From Paenibacillus antri (GTDB lineage Bacteria > Bacillota > Bacilli > Paenibacillales > YIM-B00363): a stretch of DNA of 64,000 bases. Below are positions 7,980-16,275 of the stretch, piece by piece; the stretch's first letter is position 1; every line of letters starts with the position of its first letter. The notes under the pieces are model-generated. The model was not told the origin of the DNA, did no database searches, and saw only the letters and a list, made by a program, of their open reading frames with translations. Where the stretch lies: assembly GCF_005765165.1 (NCBI RefSeq), contig NZ_VCIW01000007.1:1-64000 (forward strand), read 5' to 3'. The translations under genes were made by a program, and so were the position numbers.

Positions 7980-8930
7980 ATGAAGAAAGCGATTGTTCTT
8001 GGAGCGACAGGCGGCACCGGCGCCGCCATCGCGGAGGAATTAGTGAAGCGGGGGGTGAATGTCGCAGCCTTCGGACGTTCCCGCGCGAAGCTGGAGTCGT
8101 TCGCGGCCCGGTTGGGCCATCCGCCGCATCTGACGCTGGCCGTCGGGGACGCGTTCCAGGCGAAGGACATCGAGGCGGCTTCGGCCGGCGCGGACGTTCT
8201 GTTTCATTGCGCGAACGTGCCGTACCATGAGATGGAGGAGCGCTTGCTGCCGCTCGGCGAAGCGGTCATGCAGGCCGCCGATCGACTCGGTCTGAAGGTG
8301 GTCGTCGTGGACGGGATTTACCCGTACGGAAGAAGGCAGGCGGATCGGGTCGACGAAGATCACCCGAAGGAGCCTCATACGCGGAAGGGCCGGATCCGGC
8401 TGCAGTACGGCCGAATGGTATTCGATCGCCGGTGGACGCGCGCGCGGCCGCTCATCGTCCGATTGCCTGACTATTACGGTCCTACGGCGAACCAAGCGTC
8501 CTATTTGGGAGGCACGCTCCAAGCGATCGCGAAGGGGAAGGTCGGGTTTTTCATCGGGAACATGCGAGTGCCTCGCGAATATGTGTACTTGCCGGATGCG
8601 GCTCGCATGACGGTGGACATCGCCCTTCGCGAAGACGCCTACGGCGAAGAATGGAACATCCCCGGGGCCGGCGTCATCTCGGGGAACGAGATCGTCCGGC
8701 TCGCGAGGAAGGCGGCGGGATCGACGAAATCCGTCATCCCGTTGGGCAAGATCGGCTTATCGATCTTGGGGGCGTTCGTTCCGGTCATGAAGGAAGTGGT
8801 GGAGATGTTGTACCTTACGACGGAGCCGCTCCGCCTCAGCGGGGAGAAGTACGAGCGGCGCATCGGACCGATTGCGGCTACAAGGTACGAGGAAGGCATC
8901 GCCGAAACGGTTCGTCGGTTGAAGGGATAG
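7980..8930 (+). CDS. NAD(P)-dependent epimerase/dehydratase-like (SDR) protein
   Basis: The protein has 316 residues and an N-terminal Rossmann fold. Its dinucleotide motif is GATGGTGAAIA (residues 8-18), and an acidic VGDAFQAKDIEAA segment fits atypical or extended SDRs. A Tyr-x-x-x-Lys dyad is not obvious, which points to an atypical NmrA-like or UDP-sugar-epimerase-like member. The C-terminal part (PREYVYLPDAARM, then GEEWNIPGAG) is typical of SDR proteins acting on sugar nucleotides or quinone-like substrates. ACGGAGG precedes the ATG. Its promoter is wrapped by TetR operators, so expression is probably induced by a compound the enzyme helps to process. The substrate is unknown. Confidence 0.8.
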   Translation: MKKAIVLGATGGTGAAIAEELVKRGVNVAAFGRSRAKLESFAARLGHPPHLTLAVGDAFQAKDIEAASAGADVLFHCANVPYHEMEERLLPLGEAVMQAADRLGLKVVVVDGIYPYGRRQADRVDEDHPKEPHTRKGRIRLQYGRMVFDRRWTRARPLIVRLPDYYGPTANQASYLGGTLQAIAKGKVGFFIGNMRVPREYVYLPDAARMTVDIALREDAYGEEWNIPGAGVISGNEIVRLARKAAGSTKSVIPLGKIGLSILGAFVPVMKEVVEMLYLTTEPLRLSGEKYERRIGPIAATRYEEGIAETVRRLKG

Positions 8931-8937
8931 GAGGCGC

Positions 8938-9309
8938 CTAGTCCGCGCGGACGTTACGGACGACGTTCGCGAAGAACGCGATGGTGCCGAGCACGATCAG
9001 CACGCCGCCGATCGGAACGAACAACAGAAACCCGGTCGCGCCGAAGATTAACGCGGTCAATCCGCCCATCATCAGCGGCACGCCGATGTTATGCATCCAG
9101 AAGTGCAGCTTCCCAAGCAACCCTGTCGCCGCCGGGAACCGGCAATAGACCAGCCCTCCGATCGCCATGGACACCCATCCGATCAAGTTCAGATGCACGT
9201 GGACGGGGCTTAGTTCATGATGGTCGGTCATCGACATCCCCATGCCCATGACGACGCCGACGACAAAGTAAAACGATGCGATTTGCAGCATGCGAACTCC
9301 CATTTTCAA
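8938..9309 (-). CDS. small membrane protein resembling cytochrome oxidase subunit I segment
   Basis: The protein has 123 residues and four hydrophobic segments. Histidines sit at helix ends in a pattern like a fragment of haem-copper oxidase subunit I (HHELSPVHVHLNLIGWVSMA). Proteins of this type are often annotated as cytochrome c oxidase-like but are far too short to be oxidases; haem or metal binding is only inferred. The start is probably the TTG at 9309, since GAGAGGA lies 9 nt before it. The ATG two codons later would have a 15-nt spacer. It lies 27 nt downstream of the cupin gene on the same strand and probably forms an operon with it. Its end faces the SDR gene with only 7 bases between them. 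Confidence 0.6.
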   Translation of the reverse strand: MKMGVRMLQIASFYFVVGVVMGMGMSMTDHHELSPVHVHLNLIGWVSMAIGGLVYCRFPAATGLLGKLHFWMHNIGVPLMMGGLTALIFGATGFLLFVPIGGVLIVLGTIAFFANVVRNVRAD

Positions 9310-9336
9310 AAAAAATCATCCTCTCGTCTCGATAAA

Positions 9337-9894
9337 TTACCTGCAGTAGGTCCGCAACAGACGTTCTTCCACGCCGCGCCGCCTCGCGACAGCGTAGAGC
9401 GACCCGAAGACCGCCTTCTGCAGCCAAATCGGAACGCCGTTCATATACGACTCTCCAAGCTCGAAAAGAACGGCCATCTCGAGCGCATTGCGGGGGATGC
9501 CGCTCTTCGGGCGCACTCTCCCGTCCCGGGCAAGCCCGTAAGCGATTCGCAGCATCGGCTCGAAGCATCTAGCCGGCTCGATCTTCGTATGAAATACGAT
9601 CGGGTCCGGTCCCGGGTTGAAAAATCGGTGTTTCGTCCCCGGCGGCGCCGTGGCGCTCTCCCCGGGACGCAAGCTGCGCAGCAAGCCGTCCACCTCTAGA
9701 TGGAGCTCGCCTTCCACCGCCTCGAAACGCTCCGAATACGTCCGATGATAATGAAGACCGTTGCCTCCCCCCGGAGCCAGTTCCACCTTGACATATTCAT
9801 AAGCGCCTTCGGACTCGGCGGCCGTCGTCAGGAAGGTGACCCGATCCTTGACGAGCGGATTCTCGATGGTTCTCGGTAACGTACGATGGCTCAT
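9337..9894 (-). CDS. cupin-domain protein
   Basis: The protein has 185 residues. The first cupin motif appears as GGNGLHYHRTYSERFEAVEG (two His and a Glu as metal ligands) and the second as PPGTKHRFFNPGPDP with the conserved His. A helical extension of about 70 residues follows. Cupin_2 proteins bind a metal and act as small dioxygenases, isomerases or sensors; nothing here fixes the substrate. AAAGGAGG precedes the ATG at an ideal distance. The gene is divergent from the LuxR regulator at 10009 and probably co-transcribed with the small membrane protein downstream. Confidence 0.85.
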   Translation of the reverse strand: MSHRTLPRTIENPLVKDRVTFLTTAAESEGAYEYVKVELAPGGGNGLHYHRTYSERFEAVEGELHLEVDGLLRSLRPGESATAPPGTKHRFFNPGPDPIVFHTKIEPARCFEPMLRIAYGLARDGRVRPKSGIPRNALEMAVLFELGESYMNGVPIWLQKAVFGSLYAVARRRGVEERLLRTYCR

Positions 9895-9948
9895 GTTCGC
9901 GCGCCTCCTTTCATCAATACCTTATCAGGGAATGAGAGGTTCTCGTAC

Positions 9949-9964
9949 TATACCGAGGTATAAT
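9949..9964 (+). promoter_or_regulatory. promoter -10 within an inverted repeat, upstream of luxR-type gene
   Basis: A perfect TATAAT (9959-9964) overlaps the inverted repeat TATACC-GA-GGTATA (9949-9962). A second dyad, ATAC...GTAT, follows within 25 nt. No good -35 was seen, so the promoter may need an activator bound to the dyad. The predicted RNA start, near 9971, excludes the upstream GTG at 9967 as the start of the next gene. Confidence 0.55.
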
Positions 9965-10008
9965 TTGTGAGTATACTTGGGGGTATCAAGGAATCGGGCG
10001 GGGATGAA

Positions 10009-12042
10009 ATGAGGTTTTTCGAAGAGAGGGAGGATGCCTTCCTCGTCGGACGGGAGCGCGAGAGGGTGCTGTTCGAGCGGTTTCTGAACGGCGACCCCGA
10101 GGTTCGGCCCGTGTGGAGCGTGTACGGGACCGGAGGCGTCGGCAAGAGCACCCTGCTGGACGCGTTCCGCAGGCAAGCGCGAAGTCATGGGGCCGCGTTC
10201 TACCTGTTGGACAGCCGCGAAGTCGGCCGGACCGGGGAGGCGTTCTGCGAAGCGCTGTCGGAGCGCATGGACCTTCATGACGGAAGAGGCGCAGCGAACG
10301 GTTCTCCGTTGGACCGCGTTCTCGAACGATTGCATGAGGAGGCGTCGCATCGCCGGGTCGCGATCGCGATCGATACTTTCGAGGAAATGAGCCTCTTGGA
10401 AGGCTGGCTTCGGGACGAGTTTCTGCGTCGGCTGCCTTCCGAAGCGCTCGTCCTGCTGTCGGGCCGGCATCCGCTTAGAGGCCAATGGCTGACGTCGCCG
10501 GCTTGGCGGGAGCGCACGCATTGGCTTGCGATCGACCATTTGGAGCGGGACGCCGTATTGGACTATGCGGGGAAGTGCGGCCTCGCCGAACCGGAGCAGG
10601 GGGAACGTCTCTGGGAGCGTACGCAAGGTCACGGTCTCTCGCTCGCCTTGGCCGTTGCGGCGGAGCGGATCGGCGGCGGCGGGCCCGTCGACTTGTCCTC
10701 GGGCTGGTCTTCGGAGCTGGCCGCGCTCTGGCTGAAGGAGGTGCCGGACGAAGAGCTTCGGGAGTTGGTGGAGGCGGCTTCGATGCTGCGGTATTTCAAT
10801 CAAGAGGTGCTGGAGCATATTACGGAGCGCCGCGTCGGCGCGTCCGCCTTCTCCGGCATCGCGGAGTTGAGCTTCGTTCGGAAAACCGGGAACGGCTGGC
10901 GATTGCACGACTTGATGAGGGAATCGACGCGGGCGCAGCTCAGGGAACGGGCGCCGGGAAAATTCCGGAAGCTCATGGAACGCTGCGTCCTCTATTACGC
11001 GACGCTCATCCGAGAGTCTTACCGGAAGCGGGACGTCGCCGCCGAAGTGGGAGAACTGTTTTATTATATCGGCGATCAGAACATTCGGGCGTTCTTGAAT
11101 GCCGCGGATGAGCAGGAATATATGTGGGAGCCGCTGTCGGCGGCCAACCTGGAGGAGGGCATTCGCTACCTGCGGCGGCGCCGGGACGAAGCGAAGCCGG
11201 TCACCCGCAGGGGCGTCGATCCGGCTACGGGAGAGCTGCTGGAGCTTACGCTCGCGAAGGAGGAGGCGTTGTACTCGATCGCCGGGCTCGATTTGGCGGA
11301 ATTGGCCGAGCTAGGGCCGCATACCGTTCAACTGATGAAGGGAACCGACGGCACCGTCTGCGGCTTGTCCGCGATGATTTCGATCGGGGCGGATACGCTT
11401 GATTATTTGGAGAGGGATCCGTTCTCGGGTCCGTATTTTCGAAGCTTGACGCCCGCCGAACGCGAAGCGCTCGCCGTTCCGGGCCCGGATCCGGCCGGGT
11501 GGTTCATCCGGAGCATCGATATTCTGGATTGGAACGATTCTTCCATGCTCCTAGAGGCCGGATCGCAAATGTACAACTACATGTGCGCCGGCAAGCTGTT
11601 CGTCACCTCTCCGCCCCCGCTGGAGATGTTTCGCGAGTCGCATCTGGGTCTCGGCTTTCGGCTGCTGCCGAACGTCACGCATTGCGCTTACGACGGGAAG
11701 ACGCCTGCGCCCGCGTTCGCGCTCGACACCCGGGGGGAGAAGCTGGAGGCGTTCTTGGCCGCGATGCTTCGCCGCATCGGCGTCGATCTGGAGCCGGCTC
11801 GGGGCGCCGCGCCGGGAGACCCGACGCGTTCGCCGGAAGAGCGGGAGCGTCGGCTCGCCGCGCTCGGGCTGACCGAGCGCGAGCGCGAGGTGGCGCAGCT
11901 CGCCATCGACGGCTGTTCGAACGCCGACATCGCGGCGCGCTTGTTCGTCACCGAAATTACGGTGAAGAAGCACTTAAGCTCGGTGTATGCGAAGACGCAA
12001 GTCAAGAACCGCGGTCAATTGATTAAGGCCATCTTGCAATGA
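10009..12042 (+). CDS. STAND-type ATPase / LuxR-family transcriptional regulator
   Basis: The protein has 677 residues. An N-terminal P-loop NTPase (Walker A GTGGVGKST, residues 40-48; Walker B-like RRVAIAIDTFEEM) is followed by a helical region with a winged-helix-like LRYFNQEVLEHITER segment. A middle domain of unknown role comes next, and a C-terminal LuxR helix-turn-helix (LTEREREVAQLAIDGCSNAD, then VTEITVKKHLSSVYAK) ends the protein. This is the MalT-like design, in which a ligand and ATP control oligomerisation and transcription activation. ATG 10009 is chosen over the in-frame GTG at 9967 because the latter almost coincides with the promoter. The MFS transporter gene begins 13 nt after its stop, so it is probably in the same operon and may handle the same compound. 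Confidence 0.87.
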   Translation: MRFFEEREDAFLVGRERERVLFERFLNGDPEVRPVWSVYGTGGVGKSTLLDAFRRQARSHGAAFYLLDSREVGRTGEAFCEALSERMDLHDGRGAANGSPLDRVLERLHEEASHRRVAIAIDTFEEMSLLEGWLRDEFLRRLPSEALVLLSGRHPLRGQWLTSPAWRERTHWLAIDHLERDAVLDYAGKCGLAEPEQGERLWERTQGHGLSLALAVAAERIGGGGPVDLSSGWSSELAALWLKEVPDEELRELVEAASMLRYFNQEVLEHITERRVGASAFSGIAELSFVRKTGNGWRLHDLMRESTRAQLRERAPGKFRKLMERCVLYYATLIRESYRKRDVAAEVGELFYYIGDQNIRAFLNAADEQEYMWEPLSAANLEEGIRYLRRRRDEAKPVTRRGVDPATGELLELTLAKEEALYSIAGLDLAELAELGPHTVQLMKGTDGTVCGLSAMISIGADTLDYLERDPFSGPYFRSLTPAEREALAVPGPDPAGWFIRSIDILDWNDSSMLLEAGSQMYNYMCAGKLFVTSPPPLEMFRESHLGLGFRLLPNVTHCAYDGKTPAPAFALDTRGEKLEAFLAAMLRRIGVDLEPARGAAPGDPTRSPEERERRLAALGLTEREREVAQLAIDGCSNADIAARLFVTEITVKKHLSSVYAKTQVKNRGQLIKAILQ

Positions 12043-12055
12043 AGGAGGACCCGGA

Positions 12056-13327
12056 ATGCGGAATTACGTAGATTCTCCGGAAATGCAGGAGAGGTTATAC
12101 AAGAGGACGTTGCGGATCGTCGTCCTCTCGCAGCTGTTCGGAGGCGCCGGGCTGGCGGCGGGCGTGACGGTCGGCGCGCTTCTGGCCCGGGATATGCTCG
12201 GCACGGACAGCGCCGCGGGCATCCCGTCCGCCTTGCTTACGCTCGGCTCCGCCGCGGCGGCGCTGCTCGTCGGACGGCTCTCGCAACGATCCGGCCGCCG
12301 CATCGGGCTTGGAACGGGCTTCCTGGCCGGGGGCGTCGGCGCGCTCGGGATCGTCTTCGCCGCCGTCATTCAGAGCATTCCGTTGTTATTCGCTTGCTTG
12401 CTGATTTACGGGGTAGGTTCCGCGACGAACCTGCAAGCGAGGTATGCGGGGACCGACCTGGCGAAGCCCGGGCAGCGGGCGAAGGCGGTCAGCGTCGCAT
12501 TAGTGTCTACCACGTTCGGCGCCGTCGCGGGGCCGAATCTGGTCGGACCGATGGGAGGCCTCGCGACGTCGATCGGCATCCCGGCGCTCGCGGGTCCGTT
12601 CCTTCTTGCCGCCGCGGCTTATATGTTGGCCGGCTTCGTCTTCTTGGCGTTCCTGCGACCGGACCCGTTCCTCGTCGCGAAGGCGATCGCGGACGCCCGG
12701 GCGAAGGCCGATCGGAACGGCGTCCTCTCGGAAGGTCCGTCGCAGCTTCCTATCGGCAACAGCAGAGGGATCGTCGTCGGCGCGGCCGTGATGATCCTTA
12801 CGCAGATCGTCATGGTCGCCATTATGACGATGACGCCGATTCATATGGAGCACCACGGGTTCGGCTTAAGCGAGGTCGGGCTCGTCATCGGGTTCCATAT
12901 CGGCGCGATGTACCTTCCCTCCCTTGCGACCGGCGTTCTCGTCGACAAGATCGGACGGACGGCGATGTCGATCGCGGCCGGAGCCGTCCTGTTATCCGCC
13001 GGGATCGTAGCCGCGCTCGCGCCGGGACATTCGATCGCAAGCCTGATCGCCGCGCTCGTACTGCTTGGGCTCGGGTGGAATTTCGGATTGATCAGCGGCA
13101 CGACGCTGATCGTCGACGCGACGCATCCGTCTACCCGCGCGAAGACGCAAGGAACGATCGACGTCGCGATCGCTCTGGCCGGGGCGTCGGGCGGCGCATT
13201 GTCCGGCCTGGTCGTGGAGCACGCCGGCTTCGCCGCGTTGTCGCTCGCCGGGGGCTTGCTTGCCTTGCTGCTGCTGCCGATCGTGATGTGGTCGGAGGCC
13301 GGGAGGAGAGCCGGAGCGCGATCATGA
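12056..13327 (+). CDS. MFS-family transporter
   Basis: The protein has 423 residues and twelve hydrophobic segments with a cytoplasmic loop in the middle (near residues 205-240). The cytoplasmic loop between TM2 and TM3 carries a GRLSQRSGRRIG signature typical of the major facilitator superfamily. The overall look is that of drug/proton antiporters, but the substrate is not readable. GAAGGAGGA precedes the ATG. The gene sits directly behind the LuxR-type ATPase regulator, suggesting regulator-controlled efflux. Confidence 0.9.
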   Translation: MRNYVDSPEMQERLYKRTLRIVVLSQLFGGAGLAAGVTVGALLARDMLGTDSAAGIPSALLTLGSAAAALLVGRLSQRSGRRIGLGTGFLAGGVGALGIVFAAVIQSIPLLFACLLIYGVGSATNLQARYAGTDLAKPGQRAKAVSVALVSTTFGAVAGPNLVGPMGGLATSIGIPALAGPFLLAAAAYMLAGFVFLAFLRPDPFLVAKAIADARAKADRNGVLSEGPSQLPIGNSRGIVVGAAVMILTQIVMVAIMTMTPIHMEHHGFGLSEVGLVIGFHIGAMYLPSLATGVLVDKIGRTAMSIAAGAVLLSAGIVAALAPGHSIASLIAALVLLGLGWNFGLISGTTLIVDATHPSTRAKTQGTIDVAIALAGASGGALSGLVVEHAGFAALSLAGGLLALLLLPIVMWSEAGRRAGARS

Positions 13328-13663
13328 CGAAGCGGGCGGCGCGCTCGAACGAGGTTGTCATGATTTTCGAAGGGAAGTCATGAATTGCAGTCATATTGTC
13401 ATGACTTCCGGGCGGAGCCGGCGGAGCGTCCGCCTAGAGGGGAACGCGAATTTTCCCAGTAACGGCAACCGGTTCTCGCCTCGGTTCGCTGTGGTCATAG
13501 CCGATTATACCTATGATGATCAGGGTGAAAAATGTCATTCTCCTCTATAGGTAGTGCTCCGAACGTCCCTTCACAATCGCGAGTCGTTTGGTAAAATAAG
13601 GTATATTTGAATGGGGGTCAATTATAGACATAGGAAAAAATACGGAGGATAGGTGAAAGGAAC
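13328..13663. other. intergenic region before the tail module
   Basis: No gene is supported here. The stretch holds repeated TCATGA motifs and one long inverted repeat (13373-13409). It also holds a TATATT hexamer (13602-13607) without a good -35, and ACATAGGAAA at 13628-13637, which matches one arm of the inverted repeat before the Crp-like gene at 32316. The ribosome site GAAAGGAA of the next gene is at its end. Confidence 0.6.
13373..13409. repeat. inverted repeat GGAAGTCATGA / TCATGACTTCC
   Basis: Two perfect 11-nt arms flank a 15-nt loop. No T run follows, so it may be an operator or a weak terminator of the MFS gene. TCATGA also occurs at about 13322 and 13359, giving four copies within 90 bp. 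Confidence 0.6.
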
Positions 13664-13999
13664 ATGCCGTTAACCGCAGTCGTCTCCGAGGATGAAAGGA
13701 TGCAAGTCAAGAGACTTCTGAAGGCCTACCCGTCAATGAAGGCTGCAGTGGACATTTGCGTATGGGATCAGGGAACCGCGATGTCCGAGTATGCCGGGAA
13801 GTGCAAGGCGATCGAACGCGCGTTGGAGGCTTTGCCTTACGAAGGGAGGGAAATTATAACGAAATGCTTCTTGGAGCAGAAGAAGGACAAGTACATCTAC
13901 GAGTTCGTGTTGAAAATTCCTAAAAGCACGTATGACTTGTACAAGTCCAGAGCGATCCATACCTTGTCCTCCATCCTGAAAGCGGCAAACATCGTATAA
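13664..13999 (+). CDS. ArpU/sigma-70 region 4-like phage transcription regulator
   Basis: The protein has 111 residues. The pattern of an N-terminal helix, an AIERALEALPYEGREIITKC segment and a C-terminal helix-turn-helix (KIPKSTYDLYKSRAIHTLSS) matches the ArpU/RinA group of late-gene regulators found in Gram-positive phages, which resemble sigma factor region 4. GAAAGGAA precedes the ATG. A strong terminator follows the gene, separating it from the tail structural operon. It is therefore the likely activator of that operon rather than its first cistron. The family assignment comes from pattern recognition and is moderate. Confidence 0.68.
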   Translation: MPLTAVVSEDERMQVKRLLKAYPSMKAAVDICVWDQGTAMSEYAGKCKAIERALEALPYEGREIITKCFLEQKKDKYIYEFVLKIPKSTYDLYKSRAIHTLSSILKAANIV

Positions 14000-14016
14000 C
14001 ATAAGGAAAGAAATCG

Positions 14017-14041
14017 AGCTTCCGCCGAGGAAGCTTTTTTT
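14017..14041 (+). terminator. terminator between regulator and tail operon
   Basis: AGCTTCC-GCCGA-GGAAGCT followed by seven T residues and a second T run at 14046-14053. It isolates the regulator from the tail genes. Confidence 0.92.
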
Positions 14042-14104
14042 GCGTCTTTTTTTAGGCTTTTCTTAGGCGAATGTTGGATGTTATTCGTATGATCGCGATA
14101 CCGA

Positions 14105-14133
14105 TTGTAGGCGGGCGTCCGCTTACACTAAAT
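14105..14133 (+). promoter_or_regulatory. possible activator-dependent promoter of the tail operon
   Basis: TTGTAG (14105-14110) and CTAAAT (14128-14133) are 17 nt apart after the terminator. The -10 is poor, as expected if the ArpU-like protein or another activator is needed. This is the only candidate seen in the 160-bp gap. Confidence 0.3.
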
Positions 14134-14200
14134 AGGAACGAACGATCCAGCCATCCGGGAGCGGGTGGCTTTTCTAATGGAGGTGAAAGGAGAGGGGCGT

Positions 14201-14662
14201 ATGTTTGCCGACTTGGAGGCGATCGCGGCTTTCTGCGGGGAGCTCGTCGAAGCGCAAACGTATATCGGGGATATCCCGGAGACGAAGTCGATACCGTCGA
14301 TATGCTTTCCGCCGCCGCGCATCGCGGACGGGCCCGGCTCGGTGTCCTCGTTCCGCAAGACGTATACGCTTGCGATCCGGGTCGTCCAAGCGACCGACAG
14401 CCAGGCGTTCCTGGCGGCGGAGCGCATCGCGGACGGCATTCGGTATGCGCGGTACCGGATTCCCGAGCTGGACGAAGAAGGGAACGCGACCGGCGGTTAT
14501 TTGCGGATCGATCGATTGGAGCTGCAGATGGCAGGGACCGGCGAAGCGGAGTTGACGGCGGAATGGTCCCGTCAACCGAGCTATTCGAGAGAGAGTTATG
14601 CACGCATAAATACATTGCATGTCGCAGGGAGGCTGAAGAGCGATGGGGAAGCAGCGGAATAA
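14201..14662 (+). CDS. phage tail completion/terminator-like protein
   Basis: The protein has 153 residues, starting at ATG 14201 with AAAGGAG 7 nt upstream; in-frame GTG 14165 and ATG 14177 lack such a site. It is the first structural gene, immediately before the YqzN-like and sheath genes, where Xkd-type clusters keep a small tail-completion or minor protein. Its content (QTYIGDIPETKSIPSICFPP, then SSFRKTYTLAIRVVQATDSQ) resembles DUF6838-type tail proteins that join tail to head. Because no head genes are present, its function here would be to cap the tail. The assignment rests mainly on position. Confidence 0.55.
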   Translation: MFADLEAIAAFCGELVEAQTYIGDIPETKSIPSICFPPPRIADGPGSVSSFRKTYTLAIRVVQATDSQAFLAAERIADGIRYARYRIPELDEEGNATGGYLRIDRLELQMAGTGEAELTAEWSRQPSYSRESYARINTLHVAGRLKSDGEAAE

Positions 14663-14915
14663 CGACGTCGATGCGCAGCCGGCGGAAGCGCCGGAGCCGT
14701 CGGCGTCGACGGCATCGGCGGAGGAGAACCGGAAGCCGGCCAAGCCGGCGGAGAAACGGTTCACGGCCGCCAGCCTAAGAAGCCATGCAAGGCAGCTGTT
14801 CGGGGTGAATCCGGAAACCGTCGACGGCGCGCTGCACGGCGCCGGAGCCGGGGAGTTTACCGTGAAGGAAGCGCAGGCGAAAATCAAAGCATTTTTGAAA
14901 CGGGAGGTCAAGTGA
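14643..14915 (+). CDS. YqzN/YkzM-like small tail-cluster protein
   Basis: The protein has 90 residues. A low-complexity Pro/Ala/Glu N-terminus is followed by a conserved-looking block FTAASLRSHARQLFGVNPET, then FTVKEAQAKIKAFLKREVK. That block matches the small YqzN/YkzM domain found just before the sheath gene in PBSX and skin elements. It overlaps the previous gene by 20 bases and ends directly before the sheath gene, so translation is coupled. Its function is unknown. Confidence 0.6.
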   Translation: MGKQRNNDVDAQPAEAPEPSASTASAEENRKPAKPAEKRFTAASLRSHARQLFGVNPETVDGALHGAGAGEFTVKEAQAKIKAFLKREVK

Positions 14916-14916
14916 G

Positions 14917-16272
14917 ATGGCGGGAGGAACTTGGACGTTAGGCGTTGAGAAGGTGCGGCCGGGGCTGTATATGAATTTCAAGATCGCGGCGCTCGAGCGG
15001 ATCAAATCCGGCGAGCGAGGGACGGTCACGATCCCGCTCGTCTTGAATTGGGGACAGCCGAAGACGTTCCTGCGCATCGAGAAGGACAGCGACGCGATGG
15101 AGCTGCTCGGCTACGACATCAACGACGAGGAGATGCTTCTCGTTCGCGAAGCGAAGAAGCGGGCGAAGACGCTGCTCGTCTATCGGTTGAACGACGGGAA
15201 TAAGGCGACGGGGTCGTTCGGCACGGCGCCGAACGTGACGACGGCGACCGCGATCCACGCGGGCACGAGGGGCAACGACGTGCTCATCACCGCCGAGGAC
15301 GACCCCTCGAGCGAGAGCGGCATGCTGGTCAAGACGCTCGTCGACGGCAGAGTCGTCGACCAACAGGTCGCGAGCGCGGCGGCCGACCTGAAGGCCAACG
15401 CGTGGGTGACGTTCTCGGGCGCGGGCGCGGTATCGAGCACGCCGGGCACGGCGCTGACGGGCGGCACGAACGCGGCCGCGATCGGCGCCGACCATACCGA
15501 ATATTTGGAGCGGACGGAGACGCAGCATTTCGAGGTGATCGCGTATCCGTACGAAGACGACGAGCTGAAGGTATCGTTCATCTCGTACATTCGCCGGATG
15601 CGCGAAGAGGAAGGGAAGAAAATTCAAGGCGTCATCGCCGGCAATGCGACTGAAGGCGTATTCCAGAACATCGCCGATTACGAAGGCATCGTCAGCGTGG
15701 GCAACGGCGTCGTGCTGCTTGACGGAACCGCGCTGACCAAGGAGCAGGCCGTCGCGTGGGTCGCCGGGGCGACGGCGGGCGCGTCGATCGTTCAGTCCAA
15801 CACGTACAGCGCCTACGAAGGCGCGGCGGACGCGAATCCGCGCCTGAAGAACAGTCAGGTGATCGACGCGCTGAAGAAGGGGCAGTTCGTCTTCGTGCAC
15901 GACGGGGTCAAGGTGAAGGTCGAGCAGGACATCAACTCGCTCGTCTCCTATTCGCAGACGCGCAACAGGCGGTTCTCCAAGAACCGGGTCGTTCGCGTGT
16001 TGGACGCGATCGCGAACGACTTCGCCCGCGTCGCGAACGACAGCTATATCGGCAAGATCGACAACAACGCCGACGGCCACGCGCTGCTCAAGGCGGCGGC
16101 GAATCAATACTTGCGCGACCTGCAGGATGCCGGAGCGATTCAGAACGTCGACTTCGACAACGACTTCGCGATCGACAAGGCTCGCTCGGTCGGCGACGAG
16201 GTATACGTCAACCTGTCCGTGCAGCCGGTGGACAGCATGGAGAAATTTTTCTTTACCGTGGAGGTGCGATAA
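14917..16272 (+). CDS. xkdK: contractile tail sheath protein, XkdK-like
   Basis: The protein has 451 residues, the usual size for PBSX-type sheaths. It opens with MAGGTWTLGVEKVRPGLYMN, continues through LLVYRLNDGNKATGSF and an insertion-like Ala/Gly-rich middle domain, and ends with the conserved RVLDAIANDFARVANDSYIG and YVNLSVQPVDSMEKFFFTVE. The C-terminal strand donates to neighbours in the assembled sheath. The sheath surrounds the tube and contracts to drive it through a target envelope. The gene is directly followed by the tube protein gene (3-nt gap), as expected. Confidence 0.95.
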   Translation: MAGGTWTLGVEKVRPGLYMNFKIAALERIKSGERGTVTIPLVLNWGQPKTFLRIEKDSDAMELLGYDINDEEMLLVREAKKRAKTLLVYRLNDGNKATGSFGTAPNVTTATAIHAGTRGNDVLITAEDDPSSESGMLVKTLVDGRVVDQQVASAAADLKANAWVTFSGAGAVSSTPGTALTGGTNAAAIGADHTEYLERTETQHFEVIAYPYEDDELKVSFISYIRRMREEEGKKIQGVIAGNATEGVFQNIADYEGIVSVGNGVVLLDGTALTKEQAVAWVAGATAGASIVQSNTYSAYEGAADANPRLKNSQVIDALKKGQFVFVHDGVKVKVEQDINSLVSYSQTRNRRFSKNRVVRVLDAIANDFARVANDSYIGKIDNNADGHALLKAAANQYLRDLQDAGAIQNVDFDNDFAIDKARSVGDEVYVNLSVQPVDSMEKFFFTVEVR

Positions 16273-16275
16273 GCG

